A stretch of DNA of 64,000 nucleotides from WJJR01 sp964440935 (lineage in GTDB: Bacteria; Zixibacteria; MSB-5A5; WJJR01): the NCBI GenBank assembly GCA_964440935.1, contig CAYTTY010000002.1, positions 135,012 through 199,011 of the forward strand, in the 5' to 3' direction. The notes under the pieces are model-generated. The model saw only the letters and a list, made by a program, of their open reading frames with translations. It did not search any database and was not told the origin of the DNA. Position numbers and translations under genes: made by a program. Shown piece after piece: positions 26,549-34,675 of the stretch (its first letter is position 1; every line of letters begins with the position of its first letter).

Positions 26549-26920
26549 ATGGACAAATCGTACTACATCTACATTTTAGCGAACAAACCGCGCGCCTCAC
26601 ACTATATTGGAGTGACCAACGACTTGGTCGCCCGCGTCTGGCAGCACAAAGAGGGTCGCCGGCCCGGATTCACATCAAAGCACAACGTAAACCGCCTCGT
26701 CTGGTTCGACGAAACCAACGATGTCTCCGCCGCGATCCAGCGCGAGAAGCAACTAAAGAAGTGGCGACGTCTCTGGAAGATCGAACTAATTGAAAAGACC
26801 AATCCGGAATGGGTAGACCTGTCTGCAGATTGGCACGAGGCAAAAATGGATTCCCGCTTTCGCGGGAATGACAACGATGGGGCATTGCGTGAACAGGGCG
26901 AGGAAGAAGGGAAGTGCTGA
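26549..26920 (+). CDS. GIY-YIG nuclease-domain protein in a repeat-bounded cassette
   Basis: The 123-residue product begins with a compact GIY-YIG domain. YYIYILANKPRASHYIGVTN supplies the two short motifs, and LVARVWQHKEG supplies the catalytic-type Arg. The rest resembles the small UPF0213/YhbQ-like subfamily. Residues from about 98 on (KMDSRFRGNDN) are encoded by the right copy of the 30-bp inverted repeat. The final 15 or so residues run into the xseA start, so the C-terminus looks like read-through into host sequence. Its TGA overlaps the xseA ATG. A DNA-cleaving role is inferred from the family. Confidence 0.85.
   Translation: MDKSYYIYILANKPRASHYIGVTNDLVARVWQHKEGRRPGFTSKHNVNRLVWFDETNDVSAAIQREKQLKKWRRLWKIELIEKTNPEWVDLSADWHEAKMDSRFRGNDNDGALREQGEEEGKC
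26842..26871. repeat. Right 30-bp inverted repeat of the GIY-YIG cassette
   Basis: This copy is identical, in reverse complement, to 26507-26536 over 30 of 30 bases, and lies inside the GIY-YIG coding frame. Confidence 0.85.
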
Positions 26921-28131
26921 TGCGCCCCCTCCTCGACGCCGAGAAGATCTTCTCCATCAGCGAGCTGACCCAGCTCGTGAAATCGACGCTGGAAGACAGC
27001 TTCGTCGATATCTGGGTGGAAGGCGAGATCTCCAACTACACACGTGCGTCATCGGGACACCGATACTTTTCGCTCAAGGACGATCAGGCGACACTGCGCG
27101 CGGTGATGTGGCGCACCACTGCGAGCCGTCTGCAGTTTGAACTGGAGAGCGGCAAACGGGTGCGCGCGTTTGGATCGCTGTCGGTCTATCCGCCGCGTGG
27201 GGAATATCAGTTGGTCTGCCGACAGATCATCGACGCCGGCATCGGCCCGTTGGAGATCGCGTTTCAAAAGATCAAAGAGAAGCTGATGCGCGAGGGTCTG
27301 TTTGACACCGAACGCAAACGTCCGATTCCCGGGTATCCCGCAACGGTTGGCATCGTAACGTCATCAACCGGCGCGGCCATCCGCGATATCTCCAGCACCA
27401 TCGTCGCACGGTTCCCCGGGATGCAGATGATCCTGGCACCTGTTCGTGTACAGGGTGAGGGAGCGAGAGAAGAAATCGCCGCCGCCATCGAAGCATTTAA
27501 CCGGCGCCCTGACATCGACGTGCTCATTGTCGGACGTGGAGGAGGCTCGCTCGAAGATCTGTGGGCATTCAATGAAGAGATCGTCGCGCGTGCAATCTTC
27601 AAGTCGCGCATCCCGGTGGTGGCAGCGGTCGGACATGAAGTCGATTTCACTATCGCCGACATGGTGGCTGACTATCGCGCTCCGACACCCACAGCCGCCG
27701 CCGAACGCATCACCGACAATTGGGTCCAGGCGCGTCACGAATTCGCGCCATTGGTCAATCGTCTGACCCGCGGTGCTTACGGCCTGATCGACTACTACCG
27801 CGAACGCTGGGAGCGTTTGTACCGTTCCCACGCCCTGCGCAAACCCGCCGACCTGTATCACACCTGGAGCCAACGTCTCGACGAGACCACGGCGCGCCTG
27901 CTGCGCTCCACCAAACAGCTCACCACCGACCGTCAAGTCGCCCTCGCCGCGACCATCGGCAAACTCGAAGCCCTCAGCCCCAAGGCCGTGCTCAATCGCG
28001 GCTACTCAATCACGCGCCTCGCCGGCGAACGTGATGCTCTGCGCAGCACCAAGGGTCTGAAACCGGGCCAGGAAATTGAGACGACGTTGAGCAATGGAAG
28101 TATCGAATCCGAGATAACGAACACAAATTAA
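26920..28131 (+). CDS. xseA: Exodeoxyribonuclease VII large subunit
   Basis: XseA is the catalytic subunit of the single-strand-specific exonuclease ExoVII. The 403-residue product has an N-terminal OB fold (FSISELTQLVKSTLEDSF, VWVEGEISN-like DIWVEGEISNYTRASSGHRY). The ATPase-like nuclease region has GIVTSSTGAAIRDI, VGRGGGSLEDLWAFN and VGHEVDFTIADMVADYRAPT. A long C-terminal coiled coil ends in LNRGYSI. ATG 26920 overlaps the upstream stop; a GTG six bases earlier is less likely. Its last 105 bp are duplicated downstream, and its partner xseB is now 1.2 kb away. Confidence 0.95.
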   Translation: MRPLLDAEKIFSISELTQLVKSTLEDSFVDIWVEGEISNYTRASSGHRYFSLKDDQATLRAVMWRTTASRLQFELESGKRVRAFGSLSVYPPRGEYQLVCRQIIDAGIGPLEIAFQKIKEKLMREGLFDTERKRPIPGYPATVGIVTSSTGAAIRDISSTIVARFPGMQMILAPVRVQGEGAREEIAAAIEAFNRRPDIDVLIVGRGGGSLEDLWAFNEEIVARAIFKSRIPVVAAVGHEVDFTIADMVADYRAPTPTAAAERITDNWVQARHEFAPLVNRLTRGAYGLIDYYRERWERLYRSHALRKPADLYHTWSQRLDETTARLLRSTKQLTTDRQVALAATIGKLEALSPKAVLNRGYSITRLAGERDALRSTKGLKPGQEIETTLSNGSIESEITNTN

Positions 28132-28133
28132 CG

Positions 28134-28341
28134 GTGCCCCACAGCTCTGCTGTGGGATTGGTCGGGTTCGAAGATATCTACCATGACAAAACTCCGACAC
28201 TGGGATTACACGGACTCGGCCCGCCTCGTGACATTCAGCTGTATCGAGGTTGACGGGGTGTTCCCTTAATGGGTCGCCGACGATGAGTTCGCTTGAATTG
28301 CGCGTGAACGGTGACGATCCCACAGCAGAGCTGTGGGGCAC
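28134..28341. repeat. Segment bounded by inverted REP palindromes
   Basis: GTGCCCCACAGCTCTGCTGT (28134 onward, closing GGGAT 28158) and its exact inverse (28317-28341) bracket 208 bp with no gene. A partial copy of the same palindrome occurs at about 9055-9072. Confidence 0.7.
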
Positions 28342-28444
28342 CCGGCGAACGTGATGCTCTGCGCAGCACCAAGGGTCTGAAACCGGGCCAGGAAATTGAG
28401 ACGACGTTGAGCAATGGAAGTATCGAATCCAAGATAACGAAAAC
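28342..28444 (+). repeat. Duplicated 3' end of xseA
   Basis: This 103-bp stretch repeats xseA positions 28022-28124 with an exact offset of 320 bp and only about two mismatches. It has no start of its own and is an inert fragment. Confidence 0.85.
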
Positions 28445-28476
28445 AGATTCAGAATCACGGTAAACAGTAAGGGGCA

Positions 28477-28640
28477 GGGGTGCCCCACCGCTTGCGGTGG
28501 GATCAGATTATTCGAAGACAACGATCACATTTCGATCCCATCGATTTCGAATTTCCCTGGGGTGCCCCACCGCTTGCGGTGGGATCAGATTATCCGAAGA
28601 CAACGATCACATTTCGATCCCATCAATTTCAATTTCAACA
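28477..28640. repeat. Two 82-bp tandem copies headed by a REP palindrome
   Basis: Each copy begins GGGGTGCCCCACCGCTTGCG (28477 and 28559) and continues through GATCAGATTAT and ACGATCACATTTCGATCCCA. The second copy includes the 3' end of the RAYT gene, so the first is a duplication of the element's end. Confidence 0.8.
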
Positions 28641-29143
28641 CCCGGCAGATCGTGGTACCAACGAAAGCTCGACCACGGATAATCGGCAGGGCAGGAGACC
28701 AGTCCACGTGTAACCGGATTTTTATGGCAATACTCAATCTTCTCCTTCGCCGTCTCCGGGGTCCGGCAATTGTGGTCGTAACAGCGTCTTTGCCAGAACA
28801 CACGACGTTCCGCACCGTCGCGTTTCGCACGCAGCTTTTCTGTTCGCTGACCATAGATGTCATCGAGCGCCGGTAGCATCTCGCGCGCGGATCTTGACTT
28901 GAGTCGCCCGACCTCGACTCCAAGTCGTATACCGTCCGGAGGTAGTAATACGAGATGCACGTGTTCAGGCATGATCACATAGCCCAGGATGACGATTCCG
29001 TTACGTCGCAGGCGTTCCAATTCGGACAGGAATATCCGGATCACTCTGGGATGTCGTAAGAGTCTGAATCGATGATAGCAAGAGAAGGTTATGAATCGGG
29101 CCATGCCGAGATTGTCGTAGTGACGGAGGCTGGGCATGTTCAT
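28607..29143 (-). CDS. REP-associated tyrosine transposase (RAYT, Y1_Tnp)
   Basis: RAYTs are single-copy HUH enzymes related to IS200/IS605 TnpA that act on palindromic REP sequences. The 178-residue product has the expected order. The start shows FITFSCYHRFRLLRHPRVIR. The HUH motif sits in VIMPEHVHLVLLP (about residues 57-69). The catalytic tyrosine lies in EYCHKNPVTRGLV, followed by YPWSSFRWY. It is complete. REP palindromes of one family (CCCACCGCTTGCGGTGGG core) lie just past both ends, at 28559-28583 and 29224-29248. It separates xseA from xseB. Confidence 0.95.
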   Translation of the reverse strand: MNMPSLRHYDNLGMARFITFSCYHRFRLLRHPRVIRIFLSELERLRRNGIVILGYVIMPEHVHLVLLPPDGIRLGVEVGRLKSRSAREMLPALDDIYGQRTEKLRAKRDGAERRVFWQRRCYDHNCRTPETAKEKIEYCHKNPVTRGLVSCPADYPWSSFRWYHDLPGVEIEIDGIEM

Positions 29144-29223
29144 TTCCTTCCGTTTTAAAGGGAATCTGTCTATAGGTCGTGTGAGGATGTATCATTTTGT
29201 TGCGAGAGGCGCTAGAATTTAAA

Positions 29224-29248
29224 CCCACCGCAAGCGGTGGGGCACCCC
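29224..29248. repeat. REP palindrome at the 5' side of the RAYT gene
   Basis: CCCACCGCAAGCGGTGGGGC followed by ACCCC is the inverse of the palindromes at 28477 and 28559, so the RAYT gene is bracketed by inverted REPs. Confidence 0.8.
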
Positions 29249-29326
29249 AGTATCCCGCCACCTGACAACCGGAGCCGTCAAAATGCATTTACACTGATTA
29301 GATAAATCCCCCATATTCCCCTCACC

Positions 29327-29599
29327 ATGACACCGACGAAGAACACACCCGAACCCAAGAAATTCGAAGACGCCTTCGAGCGGCTCTCAGAGATCGTTGA
29401 GCAGTTGGAGAGTGCCGAGGCGGGTCTTGAGGAGTCGCTGGAGTTGTATGCCGAGGGGATGAAGCTGGCGCAGTTCTGCGGCGAGAAGCTGGGCGAAGCG
29501 GAAAAGAAGATTCAGAAACTCAGCGAGAAGCTCCAGGTTCCGGTCGAGCCCGAATTCGAAGAAGACATCAATGAAGACGTCGACGAGGATGAGGAGTAG
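29327..29599 (+). CDS. xseB: Exodeoxyribonuclease VII small subunit
   Basis: XseB is the small non-catalytic subunit that binds the XseA coiled coil. The 90-residue product shows the typical FEDAFERLSEIVEQLESAEA and LEESLELYAEGMKLAQFC. An unusually acidic tail follows (EFEEDINEDVDEDEE). It normally follows xseA directly, but here a RAYT insertion intervenes. ispA begins 7 bp after its stop, so it probably forms an operon with ispA and nadK. Confidence 0.94.
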   Translation: MTPTKNTPEPKKFEDAFERLSEIVEQLESAEAGLEESLELYAEGMKLAQFCGEKLGEAEKKIQKLSEKLQVPVEPEFEEDINEDVDEDEE

Positions 29600-29606
29600 A
29601 AGACGC

Positions 29607-30515
29607 GTGGCCACCTCTGTCGACAGTCTCTCGGCCGGCGCCTCGACCGCGCTCCATGAATTCTGGGGCGACCGCCTGGCACGTGTCGAAGCCGAAATCG
29701 AACGCTTGTTGCCGCCTGCCGATGCCGATCCCGCCCGTCTCCACTCGGCGATGCGCCACGCGGTCCTGGCCGGGGGGAAGCGCCTGCGGCCGATTCTGAA
29801 CATTGCCGTCCACGAAGCGGTCGGTGGCAATGATCCGCGTGTCTACACCATCGGTGCGGCCATCGAAATGCTCCACACCTACTCGCTGATCCACGATGAC
29901 TTGCCGTGCATGGACGATGACGATCAGCGTCGCGGCAAGCCGACCGTGCATGTTGCCTTCGACGAGGCGACGGCCGTTTTGGCCGGCGATGCACTGCATG
30001 CCCTGACATTTGAGATTCTGGCCAAACACGCCCCGCTACCGATCTTCCATGACATCGTTCACGCCATCGGCACCACCGGCATGCTCGGCGGCCAAATGGC
30101 CGACTTGCAAGCGGAGGGGACTCAAGCGACCGAAGAGGTCGTCGTCGGCATCCACCGACGTAAGACCGGTGCGCTACTGATCGCCAGCGCATTGGCCGGC
30201 GCCCGTCTGGCCGATGTGCCCGACAGTGTGGTCGAGACGGTCCGTCGCTACGCCACTCCGCTCGGCCTGGCATTTCAAATCGTCGATGATCTCCTCGAAG
30301 TGACCGGCAACCCCGAGCTTCTTGGAAAATCGAACAAGTCCGACGAGAAGCATGCCAAAGTGACCTATCCCGGGGCGGTCGGAATTGATCGTGCCAGCGA
30401 GAGGGCCAACGAGCTGGCGGCCGAAGCCATTGATGCCCTCCGAACCATGCCCCCCGAATCGGACACCACGATGCTCGAAGCGATTGCGCGATTCGTTGTC
30501 AGTCGTGATCATTGA
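29607..30515 (+). CDS. ispA: Polyprenyl (geranyl/farnesyl) diphosphate synthase
   Basis: This enzyme condenses isopentenyl and allylic diphosphates to C15-C20 prenyl diphosphates for quinone and undecaprenyl synthesis. The 302-residue product has GGKRLRPIL, the first Asp-rich motif DDLPCMDDDDQRRG, the KTGALL lysine motif, and the second Asp-rich region FQIVDDLLEVTGN. The frame extends to 29571, but GTG 29607, past the xseB stop, gives a normal N-terminus. The residues before the first Asp motif (YSLIHDD) fit short-chain FPP/GGPP synthases; chain length is not certain. Confidence 0.93.
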   Translation: MATSVDSLSAGASTALHEFWGDRLARVEAEIERLLPPADADPARLHSAMRHAVLAGGKRLRPILNIAVHEAVGGNDPRVYTIGAAIEMLHTYSLIHDDLPCMDDDDQRRGKPTVHVAFDEATAVLAGDALHALTFEILAKHAPLPIFHDIVHAIGTTGMLGGQMADLQAEGTQATEEVVVGIHRRKTGALLIASALAGARLADVPDSVVETVRRYATPLGLAFQIVDDLLEVTGNPELLGKSNKSDEKHAKVTYPGAVGIDRASERANELAAEAIDALRTMPPESDTTMLEAIARFVVSRDH

Positions 30516-30554
30516 GACATTGCCTTCGGTCGCGACCGTTCCTAATCTGTCGTA

Positions 30555-31469
30555 ATGAATAACCTCGACTCCCAACCTAAACGACTGGGAATTGTCGTCA
30601 ATGTCCTTCGGCCCGAGGCCGAGCCACTGGTCTCCTCGATCGAGCAGTGGGCCAAAAAGCACAAGTGGACGGTCGTTGACTGCTATAAGATCGACATGAC
30701 GAAAGAACCCGACTTTGCAGGCTTCCCCAAAGGCACGATTGCTGAGGACATCGATCTGCTGCTCGCTTTGGGTGGCGACGGAACCATGCTCACCAGTGTG
30801 CGTGCGGTCGCCAGTCTGGGAATACCGGTCCTGGGTGTCAACCTCGGCTCGCTCGGATTTCTCACTGTCGTCCCGCTCAACAAGTGCCTCGAATCTCTCG
30901 ACCGCGTGGCCCGGGGCGATTACGAAATCGAAGAACGGCTCATGCTCGAAGTGACCGAGCCCGGCAGCGGGGAAGAACGATGGACAGCGCTCAACGACGT
31001 CGTCCTGATGAAAGCCGGCATGGCGCGCATGGCGTCGGTGACCATCTCCTGCAACGGCGAGTATCTCACGACAATGGCCGGTGACGGCGTTATTGTCGCG
31101 ACCCCCACTGGCTCCACCGCCTACTCGCTGTCCGGTGGTGGTCCTATTGTGATCCCTACGATGCAGGGGTTCCTTCTGACACCGGTCTCGCCGCATACGC
31201 TTGCGCAACGTCCGATGGTTTTCGATCCGGAGACCACCCTCGAGATTACATTGGAATCGCTCGTGGGCGAAGCCATGGTAACTGCCGATGGGCAATTGGC
31301 GCGTTACCTCGAAGAGGGTGCCACAATCCATGTTCGCCGCGCCAAACATCCTGCGCGTCTCCTCGCCTTTAGGGACCGCTCCTTTTTCCGCATCCTGCGC
31401 GAAAAGCTCCACTGGGGCATCGGCCCGTCACTCGGTCGCGAGTGGGCCTCCGATAAATCTGAACCGTAA
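30555..31469 (+). CDS. nadK: NAD kinase
   Basis: NadK makes NADP from NAD and ATP or polyphosphate. The 304-residue product shows the signature ALGGDGTMLTSVR (from about residue 73), NLGSLGFLT, the LNDVVLMK segment and ATPTGSTAYSLSGGGPIV. It ends in a C-terminal beta domain. Length is normal. It follows ispA by 39 bp, an arrangement (xseB-ispA-nadK) seen in several bacteria. Confidence 0.95.
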   Translation: MNNLDSQPKRLGIVVNVLRPEAEPLVSSIEQWAKKHKWTVVDCYKIDMTKEPDFAGFPKGTIAEDIDLLLALGGDGTMLTSVRAVASLGIPVLGVNLGSLGFLTVVPLNKCLESLDRVARGDYEIEERLMLEVTEPGSGEERWTALNDVVLMKAGMARMASVTISCNGEYLTTMAGDGVIVATPTGSTAYSLSGGGPIVIPTMQGFLLTPVSPHTLAQRPMVFDPETTLEITLESLVGEAMVTADGQLARYLEEGATIHVRRAKHPARLLAFRDRSFFRILREKLHWGIGPSLGREWASDKSEP

Positions 31470-32032
31470 AAACGCCCAACTGGGGTCCCCCACGCATAGG
31501 TTGTGCTTCAAACCATTCAAAATCACGCACACGAATGCATGTTCGGTTCCATCGACCTTAAATCGCCGGAGTAGGGAATGGTGTCTAATGTGTTGATTCT
31601 GTGAGACTTATCCAGTCGGCGCTGCATTCCATGCGGAACCCATTTTCCGGTATAGCGGTTGCATAAGTGTAAGTAGCGCGGGCTTGGCTACGCCAATATC
31701 CTCGGTGTAAGACCGGGGTTAAGGCGATCGTGTCGAGCTAACGTCCGGATCGTGCAAACGCCTGTGCGTATTAGAAATGGAGGAATCATCTTTAGTGTGA
31801 CTTGAAAAACGACAAAACAGATTCCTACGTATTAAATATGAGGCCGGCTTGATGACCTGCGCTCGTTTCTGACCCTCCCGAGCGTAGCCGTTCCCGATAA
31901 TCATCGCCGGCCTCCCTCTTTATTGACGCTGCCTCAAATCCAGCCCGTTTTGTTACTGAACAGCCCGCCAGAGCCTTTGGTTGGAACATTGGCTCAAAAT
32001 GTCCTGTTTTGGCCAACAGGGGAGACTAAATC
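31470..32032. other. Intergenic region upstream of the barrel/DUF3179 pair
   Basis: No convincing gene is present in 563 bases. It contains one strongly structured element (31840-31914, listed separately). The last stretch before 32033 ends in AGGGGAGAC, the ribosome site of the barrel gene. Confidence 0.5.
31840..31914. ncRNA. Strong two-stem RNA structure, unknown class
   Basis: GAGGCCGGC (31840-31848) pairs with GCCGGCCTC (31906-31914), and after a 2-nt bulge GATGA (31851-31855) pairs with TCATC (31901-31905). Inside, CTGCGCTCG (31857-31865) pairs with CGAGCGTAG (31879-31887) with one G-U on a 13-nt loop. It lies about 120 bp before the barrel gene. It could be a leader structure, an sRNA on either strand, or a repeat. 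Confidence 0.45.
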
Positions 32033-32992
32033 ATGCGGGCTCGAGCTCATATTCTTTCTGCGCTAACGTACACGTCAATAATTGTGCTGACTGCCCAAGT
32101 CGCTCATGCCCAGGGTTGTTGTTCCGCATCCGGTGCGGGTTCAGTGACCGGTGTGACATCGCAAGGTGTCATCGGGGCTCGACAATTAAACGTTGGCCTC
32201 TTTTTTGAGCGATTCGATCTCAATGATCTCATTAACTCCGACGGTCTTCCGGTACTGGTCGATGGTGAGGAAGAGGCTCATTCAACGACGTTGAACTTGT
32301 CCATTGCTTATGGATGGTCGTCGCAACTCACCACCAGTGCCATTGTCAGTTACTATTCGCGCGGCCGCGACTTCGCGCTTCCCGGTCTTGGCGGAGGTGG
32401 TGGTGGCGTGAGTGCTGAGGGGATCGGTGACTTAACGTTGTTTGCCAAATATGCGGTTCTACCCTATCAACCCGCACGTCCCCACGAATTGGCATTGGGT
32501 GCAGGGGTGAAGATTCCTCTGGGCGATGATAGCATCGAGCGCCGCGGCGTGATGCTTCCGGTCGATGTACAACCCGGTTCCGGTTCGACCGATCTGCTCG
32601 TATGGGGTCGTGTCTTCCGACAACTCACCTTTGCCGACATCGCAGCGGACGTCATGTGGACCCTATCCGGAGCAAGTGATGATGGATACGATTTCGGCAA
32701 TTCGGTGCAGTACAACGGAACACTCACGCGCCCGGTCCTTCACAATTTTGAGTTGGGCGTGCACGTGAATGGACGATGGGCTCCAGCGCTGACGCGCAAT
32801 GGCCTCAACGTCATCAACACGGGCGGGCACCGAGTGCATGTAGGTCCAACTCTCGCATGGCAACCGCTCGGACGGCAAACCACAATTCACGCGGCGTTCT
32901 TGATTCCCATTCGGGAAGATGTCAACGGGATCCAACAGGGATTAACGCGCGGATGGCGCATTGGCTCCGACGTCACACTGGCAGGGTTTTGA
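32033..32992 (+). CDS. Outer-membrane beta-barrel protein, transporter-like
   Basis: The 319-residue product has a signal peptide (cleavage likely after VAHAQ), a mature start GCCSASGAGS and many alternating strands separated by Gly/Asp-rich turns. It ends in the aromatic residue Phe (VTLAGF), typical of outer-membrane barrels. It resembles the MetA-pathway/phenol-degradation-like transporter group of barrels. The CC pair at the mature N-terminus is unusual and could be lipidated or form a disulphide. The DUF3179 gene starts 1 nt after its stop. Confidence 0.78.
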   Translation: MRARAHILSALTYTSIIVLTAQVAHAQGCCSASGAGSVTGVTSQGVIGARQLNVGLFFERFDLNDLINSDGLPVLVDGEEEAHSTTLNLSIAYGWSSQLTTSAIVSYYSRGRDFALPGLGGGGGGVSAEGIGDLTLFAKYAVLPYQPARPHELALGAGVKIPLGDDSIERRGVMLPVDVQPGSGSTDLLVWGRVFRQLTFADIAADVMWTLSGASDDGYDFGNSVQYNGTLTRPVLHNFELGVHVNGRWAPALTRNGLNVINTGGHRVHVGPTLAWQPLGRQTTIHAAFLIPIREDVNGIQQGLTRGWRIGSDVTLAGF

Positions 32993-32993
32993 T

Positions 32994-34136
32994 ATGACCA
33001 ATGGAATAACCACAACAGCGATTCTCATTGTCGGCATTGTGTTCAGTGGAGTATTACTGTCGTGCAGCGATGAACCGACCCGTTCATCCAATGCACAAAT
33101 CAGCACCGACGGCATCACCCTTGATGCACAGGATCTGCTTCAGGGGTGCGCGGGAGCAGACTGCATACCCTCTATTCAGAATCCGAACTTCGAGGCCGAA
33201 GGAACCGACTGGATCGAAGAATCCGATTTGGTTGTCGGGGTATTTGTCGACGGCCAGGCGTATGCCTATCCGTACGACATCCTCAACTGGCATGAAGTGG
33301 TCAATCAGGAAACGCCGGTGGGGACGAAATTCACTCTGTCGTATTGTCCCCTGACATCATCTTCGGTGGCATTCGACCGCAGCGTCGTCGCTGGTGCGCC
33401 GACCTTTGGCGTGTCGGGATTATTGTGGCGGTCCAACCTCATCATGTATGATCGCGCCAATTCCGGACTGTGGTCTCAGATGGCCATGGCCAGTGTGCAA
33501 GGCCCATTGGCCGGACGTGAACTGCCGCTGATCCCCACCTTTGAGATGACGTTCCGCGCATGGGAAAAGGTGGTGGGAGACAGCAAAGTCCTGACCCGCG
33601 CGCACGGCAATCCGTCAACATACGCGTTCTATCCGTATCTGGACTACTGGACCAACGATCTGTTCTTCATTCCCCAGCCATTTTCGGGCAACGAGCCGGT
33701 CCCGCCGCACTACCACGATAATCGATTCGCCGCCAAGCAACGCGTTCACGGGATTGTCCGCGACGGTCGGGCCGTCGCCATTCCGATGAATGGCCTTGAT
33801 CGCGTGGGCGTCGATGTCACCAACAGCGGCGTTCGGGGTGAACCGATCGTTGTCATTCGCGGGGACTTGGATCCCACTGACCCGGAAGTGGACATGATGC
33901 ACTCATTCTACCGTCGCGTTGGGAATCAGACGTTGACATTCGATGTCGACACCGACAGCGACGGGTCATTTCCGCCGCTGCTGCTCGATCGGGAAACGGA
34001 GTCAAAATGGACCGTCCTCGGTGAAGCGGTCGAGGGAGCGTTGGTGGGAGAACGCCTGATCCCAACGAAATCCTACAATGCGTTCTGGTTTTCCTGGGTG
34101 GGGTTCTGGCCCGAAACCGGTGTGCAAACTCCGTGA
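32994..34136 (+). CDS. DUF3179-domain lipoprotein
   Basis: The product has 380 residues. A lipobox-like signal (VFSGVLLSC, Cys about residue 23) is followed by the DUF3179 domain: DIPSIQNPNF-like IPSIQNPNFEAEGTDW, YPYDILNWHEVVNQ, the conserved TLSYCPLTSSSVAFDR, and GVSGLLWRSNLIMYDRANSGLW. It ends in SYNAFWFSWVGFWPET. The family's role is unknown. The conserved Cys in SYCPL and the NWHEVVN segment suggest a redox or binding site. Translation begins 1 nt after the barrel stop, so the two are probably made together. Confidence 0.88.
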   Translation: MTNGITTTAILIVGIVFSGVLLSCSDEPTRSSNAQISTDGITLDAQDLLQGCAGADCIPSIQNPNFEAEGTDWIEESDLVVGVFVDGQAYAYPYDILNWHEVVNQETPVGTKFTLSYCPLTSSSVAFDRSVVAGAPTFGVSGLLWRSNLIMYDRANSGLWSQMAMASVQGPLAGRELPLIPTFEMTFRAWEKVVGDSKVLTRAHGNPSTYAFYPYLDYWTNDLFFIPQPFSGNEPVPPHYHDNRFAAKQRVHGIVRDGRAVAIPMNGLDRVGVDVTNSGVRGEPIVVIRGDLDPTDPEVDMMHSFYRRVGNQTLTFDVDTDSDGSFPPLLLDRETESKWTVLGEAVEGALVGERLIPTKSYNAFWFSWVGFWPETGVQTP

Positions 34137-34207
34137 GCGCGAACACAGAAAGACAGGGACGCACCATCATGCGCCCCTGATAAACTCAATGCTGGACGGA
34201 GCAGTTA

Positions 34208-34675
34208 CTACTGCTTCTTCTTCTCATACTCGGTCAAATACCCAATGAACTCCCGCCGGTGCGATTCCTCATCGGCCAGGGCGGTGATGACCAGGTCCTG
34301 CGTCACGTAGTCGACACCCTCGCACAGCGCGATGATCTTCTTGTACTGTTCAATCGCGCCTTCTTCCGCCTTGATGACGCCCTTGATCACCGACGTCACA
34401 TCGGTTGAGTCGGTCGGCGGTTGCATCATCTTCTGCGAGGCCTTGAATTCCATGCTGCCCGGAACGACACCTTCCAATTCGCGGATGCGCTTGGCCAGGG
34501 TTTGCGCATGTCCCAGCTCCTCGGTGACGTCGGCCGCCAGTGATTTTTTGATCTCTTCCGCACGCACTCCGTCCAGGTTGACCGAATTGGCGATGTAGTT
34601 CATCACCGTTTCGATTTCCATCCAGTAGGAGACAGCCAGTTCCTTGGCGATCTTCTTCTTTTTGTCTTCAGCCAT
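34208..34675 (-). CDS. Ferritin-like diiron protein
   Basis: The 155-residue product is a four-helix bundle with two carboxylate-bridge motifs: TEELGHAQTL and DEESHRREFI. The earlier Glu in YWMEIETVMNY and E in AEEGAIEQYK complete the expected ligands. It resembles bacterioferritin-like/Dps-like small ferritins and is shorter than the common 160-170. Likely roles are iron storage or peroxide handling in the cytoplasm. It is monocistronic and convergent with the DUF3179 gene. Confidence 0.86.
   Translation of the reverse strand: MAEDKKKKIAKELAVSYWMEIETVMNYIANSVNLDGVRAEEIKKSLAADVTEELGHAQTLAKRIRELEGVVPGSMEFKASQKMMQPPTDSTDVTSVIKGVIKAEEGAIEQYKKIIALCEGVDYVTQDLVITALADEESHRREFIGYLTEYEKKKQ

Noticed and set aside
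30174..31412. 412-residue open frame on the minus strand over ispA-nadK
   Set aside because: It is antisense to two well-supported genes, and its composition (His/Asp/Gly-rich) is that expected from reverse-complement codon use.
31825..32016. 63-residue minus-strand frame with REAGDDYRERL
   Set aside because: It runs through the structured element and has no ribosome site. It could be the tail of a decayed gene, but nothing supports that.
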